From: WHSW01 sp963851045
GTDB lineage: Bacteria > Actinomycetota > Thermoleophilia > Solirubrobacterales > 70-9
DNA length: 64,000 nucleotides
Reading direction: 5' to 3'
Assembly (NCBI GenBank): GCA_963851045.1
Contig: CAWKNC010000001.1
Coordinates: 248,001 to 312,000 of the forward strand
Shown: positions 41,773-50,531 of the stretch, in pieces
Layout of the letters: every line of letters begins with the position of its first letter
How positions within the stretch are numbered: the stretch's first letter is position 1
Position numbers and translations under genes: made by a program
The notes under the pieces: generated by a model
Database searches by the model: none
Told to the model about the DNA's origin: nothing
Seen by the model: the letters and a program-made list of their open reading frames with translations, nothing else

Positions 41773-42842
41773 GCGTCTTTCGTCGCGATCCGCCGCCAGT
41801 CGCGGCTTTCGCTGCCAGGCCGGTACGCGCTCGCGAGCCGCTTGGCGATGATCCCCGGCAGACCGAGCGCGGAGCTGCGCTCGAGCAGGGCTCGACCGTC
41901 GCCCCGGTGGAAGCCGGGGGTCTGCCAGCCGTCGCCGTCGAGCTCGAGCGTCTCGAGTTGTTCGCGGCGCTGCTCGTAAGGCAGGTCCAAAAGCGGCGCG
42001 CCGTCGTAGTGCAGGAGGTCGAAGAGCTGCAGCGAGAAGCGGTGCGGACCGGTGCCCAGCCTTGGTGACTTCTTCGTCAGGCGCTTGGCAACCGCGTCCG
42101 GCAGCGGCAGTCCGTCGCGGTCGAACGCCGTCACGACGCCATCGAAGATGGCCGCGCTGGAGCTCAGCTGGCGGTTCAGCCGACGGGCCTCCGGAAACTG
42201 CGCGCTGACATCGCCGTGCTCTGCGTGCACAAGGCGCAGCTGCCCTGGTTCGGAGTAGGCGAGGACGCGCAGGCCGCTCCACTCGACCTCGTATGCCCAC
42301 TCCGCCTCCTTTCGGGGTACCTGCTTGCCAAGGCCCGCGCGCATCGGCTCGAGCCCGTCCGGCAACGGCTCCCAGCCTTCAGGCGGCGGATCCATGCGAT
42401 GGATGAGCCAGTTCTTGGCCTCCTTGCCGGCCTGAAAGAGCGCGAAGCGATTGTCCACCCGCTCACCCCGCAAAACGACGACGAGCTTTCTCGGCTCCCA
42501 CTCCTCGGTTTCGTAGGTCCCCGTGTCCCAGATCGACATCGTCCCCGCGCCGTAGTTGCCCGCCGGAATCTCGCCATGGAAGTCGATGTACTCGAGCGGA
42601 TGGTCCTCCGTGTGGACGGCCATGTGGTTGCGGTCGGGATCGAGCGGCAGTCCGCGCGGAAGCGCCCACGAGGCGAGGACGCCGTCACGCTCGAGCCGCA
42701 GATCCCAGTGCAGACGGGTGGCGCTGTGTTCCTGGATGACGAACCGGTTGCCTTCGGCATCGCCGCCAGCCTGCCCGCCGCCCGGCTCCGGGGTCTTGCC
42801 GGCCTTGCGCTTGGCACGGTAGGTGTCGAGGCGATCGGCCAT
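41769..42842 (-). CDS. LigD-type 3'-phosphoesterase fused to a degenerate ATP-dependent ligase domain
   Basis: A 357-residue protein with two parts of LigD. Residues ~30-150 form the 3'-phosphoesterase domain: QEHSATRLHWDLRLE has H39, H45, D47, R49 and later H81, matching the spacing of the LigD phosphoesterase active site, and FHGEIPAGNYGAGTMSIWD follows. Residues ~165-357 resemble the ligase adenylation domain, but its catalytic positions are changed. The motif I lysine (K-x-D-G) is Glu187 in YEVEWSGLR, the DGE motif reads DGV, and the EGxxAK motif reads PGIIAK. The ligase is therefore probably inactive and may be structural or DNA-binding. No polymerase domain is present. It may trim damaged 3' ends in end joining. 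It is convergent with the PhoX-like gene. Confidence 0.85.
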   Translation of the reverse strand: MADRLDTYRAKRKAGKTPEPGGGQAGGDAEGNRFVIQEHSATRLHWDLRLERDGVLASWALPRGLPLDPDRNHMAVHTEDHPLEYIDFHGEIPAGNYGAGTMSIWDTGTYETEEWEPRKLVVVLRGERVDNRFALFQAGKEAKNWLIHRMDPPPEGWEPLPDGLEPMRAGLGKQVPRKEAEWAYEVEWSGLRVLAYSEPGQLRLVHAEHGDVSAQFPEARRLNRQLSSSAAIFDGVVTAFDRDGLPLPDAVAKRLTKKSPRLGTGPHRFSLQLFDLLHYDGAPLLDLPYEQRREQLETLELDGDGWQTPGFHRGDGRALLERSSALGLPGIIAKRLASAYRPGSESRDWRRIATKDA

Positions 42843-42851
42843 CGCCCCAGA

Positions 42852-45728
42852 TTAGGAGGCGAAGGGCGGCGGGGGCGATCCTTCCGCGAGCGCAGCCGCG
42901 AGCTCGTCGCGCGAACTGATCCCGAGCTTGCGGTAGGCGCCCGAGAGGTGCATCTCGATTGTTCGGCGGGTGAGGAACATGGCCTCCGCGATCTCCCGAT
43001 TGCTCAGTCCCTCCGCCGCCCTCCGAGCCGTTTGGCGCTCCTGAGGTGAGAGCGCCTCGGCGCCACGTATCGCCGGCCGGCGCGGGCGTGCTCCTGAGGC
43101 GCGTAACTCGTGAAGCGCTCGCTCGACGCCGGCACGTGAACCGCAGCGCTGAGCAAGATCCATCCCCTCGCGCAGCGGCTCACGGCATTCGCGGCGAGCG
43201 CCCGATCGCCGCACCGCGGCGCCGAGGCCGATCAGTGCGAGGGCATGGTCAAGCGCCGCCTCCGAGGTGCCCAGCGCCTCGACCGCCTCGCGGAGGATCT
43301 CGATCTCCTCCCCCTCGCCGGCGACATCCGCCTTGGCGTGCAGGGCGATTCCGATTGCGGCCGGCGCCTCGTACGCGCGGGCCAGCTCAAGCTCCTCCTC
43401 CAGCAGCTCTTGCGCCTCCTCTGCACGCCCCAGCGAGCCCAGGGCGCGCGCCGCGCCGCTGCGCCACGGAAGCGTCCAGGGACCCACCCACCCGGTCATC
43501 TTTGCTCGGCGCCCCGTATCGAGGTAGCGGGTCAACGCCAGTTCCGCGTCGTCTCTTGCCAGCGCGAGCCGGGCGCTGGCAAGGCTCGCGTAGCTGAAGG
43601 TGGCCACCTGGGGCGTCGCGCCGTCAGCGAGCAGCAGCTCGAGGTCGCGCTCGGCCTCGGGCCCCACCTCGGCTCGCTCGATGGCAACGAGGGCGAGCGT
43701 CGCGGTCGGAAACGGGCGGCTGATCAGCCCGCTCTCAGGGAGCAGCTCCAGACCCTCGACCGCGTCGGCCTCGGCGCCGGCGAGATCGCCGGCCAGGTAG
43801 CGCGAGTAGGAGCGCGAGAAGAGGGCGCTCGCGTAGCCGACCAGCGACCCGCGACGGCGTGAATCGGCGACCCCCTTTGACCATTCCGCGTTCGCGACCG
43901 CGAGGTGGCCGGAGAGGGTCAGGGCCGCAACTGCGGAGGTGTAGGACGGATGCTCAGCGCCGAGGTCGGCAAGCAGGGCACCGTCGCCGAGCGCCCGCTC
44001 GGCAACTTCCTTGACGTTCGCGGCTGAGCGTGAGGCCGTTCCCGCGGCCCCGGCAGCCAGAATGGTCAAGACCGCACGCTCGGCTGGCGTCCGCCCAACC
44101 TCGGCGTCCAGGGACCGTAGGCGTTCGAGCTCGGCGGCGGTCATGGTCCCGGCGACCCACCTGGCGTTCGCTCGCTGGGCCTCGAGGAAGAGCCGCATCT
44201 CGCGGCCCGAGTCGAGACTCGCCAGCGCCCGGTCGCAGGTCTCGATCGCGTCGCCGAGGGCGCCGGTTTGCATCTGGGCGGTGCAGAGGGCCAGCGCCGC
44301 CTCGGCCCGGGAGTCACCATCCTCGGCGAGACTCTCCGCCTCACGCAGTTGCTCGACCGACTCGGTCCTTCCGAGCCGGAGCCCCTCGATGCCAACCTCC
44401 AGGAGCAGCTTGCGGCGCAGATCGGGCTCGAGCTCCTCCGCGAGCGCGCGCTCAAGAAAGCGCGTGCCCTGCTCGGCGGCTCCCCGTTGGCGCGCTCGAC
44501 GGGCGGCGAGCACGAGTGCCTCGATCACCTCCGCGCCCGGGGGCTCGATCCGCAGCTCGACCTTCAGCATGTGCGCAGCCGCTCGCTCGCGAGTCTGGGG
44601 GTCCATGGCCAGCGTTTGCGCAGCCTCGAGGTGAGACCGCGACCGAGCCGCAGGCGCGATCGCGGCGTAGATCGCCTGACGGACGATCGGGTGGGCGAAA
44701 CCGAGCGGCGCGTCCGGGTCGAGTAGCCCGCCCTCGACCAGGCGGTCAACCGAGCCTCCGAGGCGCCCGCGCTCGACTCGGGCGAGTCGCGAAACGAGTC
44801 GCAGGTCCGTGCCGTCGCCGAGCACCGCCATCGCCCGGATCACCCGAGCATCCTCGGCGGGCATTGCGGCGATCCGGTCGAGCACGTTGCGACCGATCTC
44901 CTGAGGCGCCATCTTTCCCACCGCCTCCGCCGCGATCCCGTTCTGCGCGCGGATCTCCCGGAGGAGCTCGCGTAAGAACAGGGGGTTTCCCCCGGTGGCC
45001 CGTGCGCATTCGCCCGCTAGGGCCTCATCGTCCCGGTCGAGCCAGCTGACCAGAAGCCGGCCGACACCGGCTTCGCTCAACGGCGCCAACTCGATTACCG
45101 TCGCTCGTTCGCGCCGAAGTCCCTGTCCAAGCTCGGTACCCGCGTCGGTCTCGCGGTCGCGAACCGCGGTGACCAAGCACAGGGAGAGCTCGCCAACCCG
45201 TGCCGCGAGATAGGCGAGGAACGAGAGCGATGCCTCATCGCACCAGTGGGCATCGTCGACCACGAGCAACAGCGGTCGGCGAGCGCTCAGGTTTGCGCAC
45301 AGCCAGTGCAGCCCGTGTAGTCGCGGAAAGACCTCCCCCGGGGCAGAGTCCTCTCCGGCGCTCTCGAACAGGGGGCGGGCAAGGGCGGCCGCTCCCGAGA
45401 ACAACTCGCGCCGCTCGGGCTCGGAAAGCGACTCGAGCAGCGGCGCGAAGAGTTCGATCACGACGCCGAAGGCGAATCCCCGCTCGATCTCCCTGCCGCT
45501 GGCACGAAGCACTTCGAAGCCCGCCGCGTTCTCTCCGTTGATCGCCGCCCGAAGCAGCGCGCTCTTGCCGCAACCCATCGGGCCCTCAATCAGGACCGTG
45601 GCCCCTTCGCCGCGCTCAGCCCTGCCCAGCTCATCCGCGATGGCCGCCAGCTCGCGCTCGCGCTCGACCAGCGCCGGTCTCGCGGCGCCCATCTCGGGTT
45701 TCGGGCCTGCCCTGTGCGCCTCGTCCAC
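42852..45728 (-). CDS. LAL-type LuxR-family transcriptional regulator with AAA ATPase domain
   Basis: A 958-residue regulator. The N-terminal AAA/STAND ATPase has Walker A GPMGCGKS (49-56) and Walker B LLLVVDDAHWCDEASL. A long middle of helical repeats (TPR/MalT-like, about 400-880) follows. The C-terminal LuxR HTH begins LSPQERQTARRAAEGLSNRE and continues IAEAMFLTRRTIEMHLSGAY. Members integrate an unknown ligand with ATP binding to activate transcription. GTG 45728 is used (GAGG 7 nt upstream, or leaderless from TAGCCT 11 nt upstream); ATG 45692 is an alternative. No target gene is evident next to it. Confidence 0.92.
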   Translation of the reverse strand: MDEAHRAGPKPEMGAARPALVERERELAAIADELGRAERGEGATVLIEGPMGCGKSALLRAAINGENAAGFEVLRASGREIERGFAFGVVIELFAPLLESLSEPERRELFSGAAALARPLFESAGEDSAPGEVFPRLHGLHWLCANLSARRPLLLVVDDAHWCDEASLSFLAYLAARVGELSLCLVTAVRDRETDAGTELGQGLRRERATVIELAPLSEAGVGRLLVSWLDRDDEALAGECARATGGNPLFLRELLREIRAQNGIAAEAVGKMAPQEIGRNVLDRIAAMPAEDARVIRAMAVLGDGTDLRLVSRLARVERGRLGGSVDRLVEGGLLDPDAPLGFAHPIVRQAIYAAIAPAARSRSHLEAAQTLAMDPQTRERAAAHMLKVELRIEPPGAEVIEALVLAARRARQRGAAEQGTRFLERALAEELEPDLRRKLLLEVGIEGLRLGRTESVEQLREAESLAEDGDSRAEAALALCTAQMQTGALGDAIETCDRALASLDSGREMRLFLEAQRANARWVAGTMTAAELERLRSLDAEVGRTPAERAVLTILAAGAAGTASRSAANVKEVAERALGDGALLADLGAEHPSYTSAVAALTLSGHLAVANAEWSKGVADSRRRGSLVGYASALFSRSYSRYLAGDLAGAEADAVEGLELLPESGLISRPFPTATLALVAIERAEVGPEAERDLELLLADGATPQVATFSYASLASARLALARDDAELALTRYLDTGRRAKMTGWVGPWTLPWRSGAARALGSLGRAEEAQELLEEELELARAYEAPAAIGIALHAKADVAGEGEEIEILREAVEALGTSEAALDHALALIGLGAAVRRSGARRECREPLREGMDLAQRCGSRAGVERALHELRASGARPRRPAIRGAEALSPQERQTARRAAEGLSNREIAEAMFLTRRTIEMHLSGAYRKLGISSRDELAAALAEGSPPPPFAS

Positions 45729-45739
45729 TGCCGACCCTC

Positions 45740-45745
45740 AGGCTA
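45740..45745 (-). promoter_or_regulatory. Possible -10 element for the LuxR-family gene
   Basis: TAGCCT (inside TATAGCCT) on the minus strand lies 11 nt before GTG 45728. Confidence 0.35.
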
Positions 45746-45757
45746 TATCCCTCGCGG

Positions 45758-48103
45758 TCAGGGTCGGGCTTCGGCCGCGATCAGGTTGATCATCGCCTCC
45801 ATAAGCCCGAGTGAGCCGGACTTGTGCAGGGGCTCGTTGAGGTTGCCGCATTTCGGGCTCTGGATGCATGAGGGGCACCCGTGCTCGCAGGGACACTCGC
45901 CGACCACCCGCGCGGCGTCCGCTACCAAGCGCCCGAACTCGTCGAAGCCACGGCGCGAGATCCCGACCCCGCCAGGGTGGCCGTCGTAGATGAAGATCGT
46001 CGGCAGCCCGGTCTGAAAGTGGATGTTGGTCGAGAGACCGCCGATGTCCCAGCGATCGCACATCGCCAGCAGCGGCAGCACGGCGATCTGGCTGTGCTCG
46101 GCGGCGTGGAGGGCCCCCAGCAGCACATCTGGCTCCAGAGCGTTGGGTCCCGCCAGTGCGTCGTCCAGGACGTACCAGAGCGCCTGGGTCGGAAAGTTCT
46201 GCTCGGGGAGGTCGAGGGCGACGAGGTCGATCACCTCGTGATCGGTGAGGCTCTTGCGTTGATAGCCGATTACCTGCTCCGTCACCGACACCTCGCCGAA
46301 GCAGAGCTCGAGTTCGCCGCCCGGGCCGATGTGGCGCTGCGCGGCGACCGAATCGATGAAGACCATCGTCTCCTTCCTCGGCTGCGTGTACCAATCGTCG
46401 TCGAAACCATCCACGAGCGCACGGCGCGAGTCGAGGTCGAGCTCGAGGACCTCATAGGAGCGGCCGAGATGCAGGTAGATCGCTCCAGGGTGAATGGTCG
46501 TGAACGCCCGCTCAGCCTCGACTCGGCCGAGCATCTCCCCAGAGGCGCGCTCGACAACGGCGATCGAGTCAAGCGAGGCCGATCGCAACGAGATCTCGCC
46601 CGCCGGGAAGCCCGCTCCACGTGGCAGGTAGCGGCCGTCGCGCCCGACGCGGAGCTTGCCCGCACCGACCAGAGCGTCGGCGCGGTCGCGCCAGCGCTCG
46701 CCCAAGATCGCATCGTCGGCGCCTCCCGGCTGCGCCTCGGTGCCGCCAAGCGGGGCCTCGAACGCCGCCGCGAGCAGGTGGGCGGTCTGGATGCGCTCAT
46801 TGGTGTGGTCGAGGATCGCCGCCTCAACCGGGCGCGCGAGGAACTCGTCGGGGTGGCGGCAAAAGAACTGGTCGAGAGCGTCCTCGCCCGCGACATAGAG
46901 TGCGATCCCCTCCGACCGACGCCCCGCGCGGCCCCACATCTGCCTGAGGCTGGCGACCGTGCCGGGGAACGTCACGCAGATCGCCGCGTCGAGCTCGCCG
47001 ATGTCGATGCCCAGTTCGAGCGCGTCGGTGGTGACGACCGCGAGCAGCTCGCCCGAGCTCAGACGCGCCTCGATGTCACGGCGCTGCTGGGGCGTGTAGC
47101 CGGCCCGGTAGGGCGCGATGCGCCGCGCGAGTTCGGGCTCACCGAGGTCCTCCAGGCGCATGCGCGTGAACTTCTGAATCAGTTCGATGCCGCGGCGACT
47201 GCGCAAGAAGCAGATCGTCCGCGAGCCGTTGATCACGAGGTCGGCAAGCAGCTCCGCGGTCTCGGAGAGAACCGACCGCCGACGCATCGTGTCCTCGTCG
47301 ATCACCGGCGGGTCCCAGATCGCGATGCGGCGCTTTGCCCGCGGCGCGCCGTCTGAGTCCACCAGGACGAAATCGGCGCCGGTCAGGCGTTCGGCCAGCT
47401 CGACCGGATTGGCGATCGTCGCCGAGGCGAAGATGAACCTTGGATCGGAGCCGTAGACACGCGCGACTCTGCGCAGGCGCCGCAGCACGTTCGATACGTG
47501 GGAACCGAAGACACCGCGATAGGTGTGGGCCTCGTCGACCACGACCCAGCGCAGGTTGGTGAGGAAATCGCCCCAGCCCTTGTGGTGAGCCAGCATCGCC
47601 ATGTTGATCATGTCCGGGTTGGTGAGGACGAGGTTCGAGCGGCGGCGGATCGCGCCTCGATCTTCCTTTGGCGTGTCGCCGTCGTAGATCGCGTGGCGCA
47701 GTGATGCGAGCCCCAGCTGGGAGAGCTTTCGCGCCTGATCCTGGGCGAGCGCCTTCGTCGGGTAGATGTAGAGGGCGCGCGTCTTCGGATCGGCGACGAT
47801 CGCGTCGAGAACCGGGAGGTTGAAGGACAGCGACTTGCCGGACGCGGTTCCGCTCGTGACGATCACGTTGCCCACGCGTGCCGCCTCCAGCGCCTCGAGC
47901 TGGTGCGAGTACAGCTCCGTCACACCGATGCGCTCGAGTGCACCGGTGAACTCTGGCGCCAGGTCCGCAGGCAGCGGGACCGTGCGCGGCTCACGCGGCT
48001 CATCGACACTGGTGGTGACAAGCCGCTCATCGATCTCGCCGGCCTCGAGCAGTCGCTCCCATGCCAATGGCGGGGCGGAGAAGATGTCGGTCGAGCTGCT
48101 CAC
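45758..48103 (-). CDS. MrfA/Hrq1-type DEAD/DEAH-box repair helicase
   Basis: A 781-residue superfamily 2 helicase with a DUF1998-type C-terminus. Motifs: ELYSHQLEALEAARVG, Walker A TSGTASGKS (83-91), YIYPTKALAQDQ, LTNPDM, DEAHTYRG, FASATIANP, then FLRSRRGIELIQ, TTDALELGIDIG and QMWGRAGRR. Near the end is a four-Cys cluster CPCEHGCPSCIQSPKC (about 737-752), a metal site as in Bacillus MrfA, which acts in mitomycin-type crosslink repair. Repair function is inferred from the family. GTG 48103 overlaps the folP stop by 4 nt (GTGA), so the two genes are translationally coupled. Confidence 0.92.
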   Translation of the reverse strand: MSSSTDIFSAPPLAWERLLEAGEIDERLVTTSVDEPREPRTVPLPADLAPEFTGALERIGVTELYSHQLEALEAARVGNVIVTSGTASGKSLSFNLPVLDAIVADPKTRALYIYPTKALAQDQARKLSQLGLASLRHAIYDGDTPKEDRGAIRRRSNLVLTNPDMINMAMLAHHKGWGDFLTNLRWVVVDEAHTYRGVFGSHVSNVLRRLRRVARVYGSDPRFIFASATIANPVELAERLTGADFVLVDSDGAPRAKRRIAIWDPPVIDEDTMRRRSVLSETAELLADLVINGSRTICFLRSRRGIELIQKFTRMRLEDLGEPELARRIAPYRAGYTPQQRRDIEARLSSGELLAVVTTDALELGIDIGELDAAICVTFPGTVASLRQMWGRAGRRSEGIALYVAGEDALDQFFCRHPDEFLARPVEAAILDHTNERIQTAHLLAAAFEAPLGGTEAQPGGADDAILGERWRDRADALVGAGKLRVGRDGRYLPRGAGFPAGEISLRSASLDSIAVVERASGEMLGRVEAERAFTTIHPGAIYLHLGRSYEVLELDLDSRRALVDGFDDDWYTQPRKETMVFIDSVAAQRHIGPGGELELCFGEVSVTEQVIGYQRKSLTDHEVIDLVALDLPEQNFPTQALWYVLDDALAGPNALEPDVLLGALHAAEHSQIAVLPLLAMCDRWDIGGLSTNIHFQTGLPTIFIYDGHPGGVGISRRGFDEFGRLVADAARVVGECPCEHGCPSCIQSPKCGNLNEPLHKSGSLGLMEAMINLIAAEARP

Positions 48104-48942
48104 GCGGGCCCGGTGATCGCGGCCGCGACGTGCATCGCGTCGAGCGCCTCGATGTCGTGAAGGCGCAGCATCTCGGCCCCCTGTGCGACCGCGAGGGCGG
48201 TCGCACCCAGCGTTGCCGGGCCGCGTTGGGTGGGCGCGATCCGCTCCTCCCAGGAGCCCGCGGTGATCGCGCCAAGGAAATCCTTGCGCGAGAGCGCGAC
48301 GAACAAAGGCCTGCCGAGCTCGCGCAGCTCGCCGAGCCGACGCAGGATCTCGATGCCGTGGTCGGTGGTGAGATCGAAATCAAACCCAGGATCGAGCGCG
48401 ATTCGTTCCGGGTCGATGCCGGCGTCGGCGGCGCGATCGATCGCATCGGCAAACCAGCGCTTGAGGTGCTCGACAACGTCGGCGTAGGAAGGCGCGGCAC
48501 GATCGACCCGCGGCGGTCCCTCGATGTGCATGAGCACGTAGCCGCAGTCCATGTCGGCGATCCGTTCGAACATCTCCGGCTGACCGCCGCCGATGTCGTT
48601 GATCGCCGCAGCCCCGGCGGCGACGGCTCGAGCTGCCACCTCCGGCGAGAAGGTGTCGGCCAACACGGGCACGCTCGTCGCCTGCGCCAAGCCCTCGATC
48701 GCGGGGACCAGGCGCTCGGCCTCGGCCTCGGGTTCGACCGGCGGTCCGCTGCGGGCGGCGACCGCGCCGACGTCGAGCAGCTCGAATCCCGCCTCGACCA
48801 GCCGCAGTCCGTCGGCGATCGCCTGGTCGGGAGTGCCGCTGCGCGCGCCCGCGAAGAACGAGTCGTCGGTGACGTTCACGATCCCGGCCGCCTGGGGCGG
48901 TCCGAACTCCAGGACGCGGCCTGCCACTCGCCAATCGCTCAC
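48100..48942 (-). CDS. folP: Dihydropteroate synthase
   Basis: TIM-barrel enzyme of 280 residues that joins p-aminobenzoate to the pterin in folate synthesis. It has the family motifs GIVNVTDDSFFAGARSG near the N-terminus, ELLDVGAVAARSG, the ADTFSPEVAARA strand, INDIGGG, YVLMHIEG, IALDPGFDF and FVALSRKDFLG. Changes from the usual NVTPDSF to NVTDDSF and the lack of the usual Gly-Gly after SF may alter kinetics, but the pterin-binding D and K/R residues are kept. GTG 48942 lies 7 nt after TAACTT, so it is probably leaderless. The longer upstream frame is antisense to the divergent HAD gene. It is followed by the MrfA-like helicase. Confidence 0.92.
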   Translation of the reverse strand: MSDWRVAGRVLEFGPPQAAGIVNVTDDSFFAGARSGTPDQAIADGLRLVEAGFELLDVGAVAARSGPPVEPEAEAERLVPAIEGLAQATSVPVLADTFSPEVAARAVAAGAAAINDIGGGQPEMFERIADMDCGYVLMHIEGPPRVDRAAPSYADVVEHLKRWFADAIDRAADAGIDPERIALDPGFDFDLTTDHGIEILRRLGELRELGRPLFVALSRKDFLGAITAGSWEERIAPTQRGPATLGATALAVAQGAEMLRLHDIEALDAMHVAAAITGPA

Positions 48943-48948
48943 CGCGTC

Positions 48949-48955
48949 TAAGTTA
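48949..48955. promoter_or_regulatory. Bidirectional -10 element between folP and a HAD gene
   Basis: The 21-bp gap between divergent starts holds the near-palindrome CTAAGTTAG (48948-48956). It reads TAAGTT on plus (9 nt before GTG 48964) and TAACTT on minus (7 nt before GTG 48942). Both transcripts would be leaderless or nearly so. Confidence 0.5.
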
Positions 48956-48963
48956 GTCCTCAC

Positions 48964-49779
48964 GTGCCCCTGCGCTGCGTCTACACAGACCTCGACGGAA
49001 CGCTGCTCGGACCCGGCGGATCGCTGTTCCGCGACCCCGACGGCAACTTCAGCCTGCGCCAAGCGCGGGCGCTGGAGGCGTGCGATCGGGCCGGCGTGGA
49101 GGTGGTGATCATGTCCGGCCGCCGCGAGGTCTCCGTGCTGGCCAACGCCCGCATGCTGGGGCAGACGTCGTACATCTCCGAAGCGGGCTGCGCGGTGATG
49201 ATCGACGGCGAACGCACCCTGCTCACCGGCAGCTGGACCGTCGACGATGACGGGTCCCCCTCCGAGAAGATCGAGGCGGCGGGAGTGCCGGACGCCCTCT
49301 TCGAGCACTTCGGTGAGCGGCTCGAGTGGCACGCTCCCTGGCACACGGGCCGCGAGTTCTCGCTGTTGATGCGCGGCGCCGTCGACGTCGCCGAGGCGAA
49401 CGCTGTGATCGCCGATCTCGGCCACGACGATCTTCGCTTTCTCGACAACGGCGCGATCGGGCGCAGGATCGAGGGCGTCGACGAGGTGATCCACGCCTAC
49501 CACGTCGTTCCCGGCGGGGCGAGCAAGGGAGGGGCAGTGACGTTTCATGCCCGTGCGCGCGGCTACGCACCCGAGGACTGCATCGCGATCGGCGATTCGA
49601 TCGAGGATCTCGAGACGGCCGCTGCCGTTGGAACCTTCTTCTGCGTCGCAAACGGACCCAAGCGCGACGACGGCCTGCGCGCCGTTTTGTCGCGGTTTCC
49701 GAACGCGGCGGTGACCGAGGCTGAGATGGGCGACGGGTTCTACGAGGCGGTCATCTCGACGCTCGCGATGCGGGGCTAG
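48964..49779 (+). CDS. HAD-superfamily phosphatase (Cof/MPGP-like)
   Basis: A 271-residue HAD hydrolase. The nucleophile motif is VYTDLDGTLL (Asp9, Asp11). IMSGRREVSVLA supplies motif II, a large cap domain follows, GGASKGGAV holds the motif III lysine and CIAIGDSIEDLETAA the motif IV acids. The cap size and overall pattern fit the Cof/IIB class, which includes mannosyl-3-phosphoglycerate phosphatase; the substrate is not fixed. It starts at GTG 48964, 21 bp from folP and divergent. The DtxR-type gene follows 11 bp after its stop. Confidence 0.88.
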   Translation: MPLRCVYTDLDGTLLGPGGSLFRDPDGNFSLRQARALEACDRAGVEVVIMSGRREVSVLANARMLGQTSYISEAGCAVMIDGERTLLTGSWTVDDDGSPSEKIEAAGVPDALFEHFGERLEWHAPWHTGREFSLLMRGAVDVAEANAVIADLGHDDLRFLDNGAIGRRIEGVDEVIHAYHVVPGGASKGGAVTFHARARGYAPEDCIAIGDSIEDLETAAAVGTFFCVANGPKRDDGLRAVLSRFPNAAVTEAEMGDGFYEAVISTLAMRG

Positions 49780-49782
49780 ACT
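49777..49782 (+). promoter_or_regulatory. -10 element of a leaderless promoter for the DtxR-family gene
   Basis: TAGACT begins on the TAG stop codon of the HAD gene and ends 8 nt before ATG 49791. Confidence 0.4.
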
Positions 49783-49790
49783 CGGTCTCG

Positions 49791-50504
49791 ATGACCCAGG
49801 AGCACGCGACCGTCGCCGAGGAGGAGTACCTCCAGATCATGTTCTGGCTCGAGGAGGCCGGGCTGCCGATCACCGGTGCAAACATCGCCCGGGCGATGCA
49901 GCTCTCCCCGCCCACCGTCCACGAGATGATCGGCAGGCTCGAGCGCGATGGCTATGTGAGCCGCGCCGACGACAAGTCACTCAGCTTCACCGATGACGGG
50001 CGCAACCACGCGCAGGCGATCGTCCGTCGACACCGGCTGATCGAGCGCTTTCTCACCGACGTCCTCGGGATCCCTTGGGACGAGGTTCACGAGGAGGCCG
50101 AGCGGCTCGAGCACGCGATGTCGCCGGTGCTCGAGGAGCGCATGCTCGCCGCGATCGGCGACGCCACGACCTGCCCGCACGGTCACCCCATCGTCGAGGG
50201 CGCGCGCGAGAAGGGCGTGCTGCTGGCCGACGTGGCGGAGGGTGCCGACGTCATGGTTCTGCGCTTCGAAAACGAGGCCGAAGAGCTCCTGCATTACCTC
50301 AAGGACTCGGGGCTGCGACCTGGCCTCAAGGGGATCCTCGAGAGCTCAAACGACGATGAGGTGATCGTCGCGTCCGGCGACGAGCGCCACTCCGTAACCC
50401 GCAGCGTCGCCGAGACGGTCTCGGTCCGCGCCGATCCGGCACCTGAGGCGCGCGCCCCGTTGCCCGAGGCGCTCGTGCTCTCCAGCGACCGCTACGGGCG
50501 CTAG
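49791..50504 (+). CDS. DtxR/IdeR-MntR family metal-dependent repressor
   Basis: A 237-residue regulator. The winged HTH covers residues 8-70 (EEYLQIMFWLEEAGLPITGA, MQLSPPTVHEMIGRLERDGY). The dimerisation/metal domain follows with RHRLIERFLTDVLGIPWDEV, HEEAERLEHAMS and CPHGHPI, which carry the His, Glu and Cys ligands of the DtxR family. A C-terminal FeoA/SH3-like domain (about 150-215) follows. Iron or manganese is the likely co-repressor, but which one cannot be decided. ATG 49791 comes 8 nt after TAGACT. Confidence 0.92.
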   Translation: MTQEHATVAEEEYLQIMFWLEEAGLPITGANIARAMQLSPPTVHEMIGRLERDGYVSRADDKSLSFTDDGRNHAQAIVRRHRLIERFLTDVLGIPWDEVHEEAERLEHAMSPVLEERMLAAIGDATTCPHGHPIVEGAREKGVLLADVAEGADVMVLRFENEAEELLHYLKDSGLRPGLKGILESSNDDEVIVASGDERHSVTRSVAETVSVRADPAPEARAPLPEALVLSSDRYGR

Positions 50505-50515
50505 GCCTACGCCAT

Positions 50516-50530
50516 CCGCGCTGAGCGCGG
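50516..50530. terminator. Hairpin between convergent genes
   Basis: CCGCGC-TGA-GCGCGG, a perfect 6-bp stem, lies between the stop of the DtxR-family gene (50504) and that of the convergent aminotransferase (50532). There is no T-tract, so it may be a weak bidirectional terminator. Confidence 0.35.
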
Positions 50531-50531
50531 G

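Noticed and set aside
45729..46394. Minus-strand open frame of 218 codons ending at 45738
   Set aside because: It is an alternative frame inside the MrfA-type helicase with no domain pattern.
48943..49548. Upstream extension of the folP frame
   Set aside because: It is antisense to the HAD gene, and the folP domain starts at GTG 48942.
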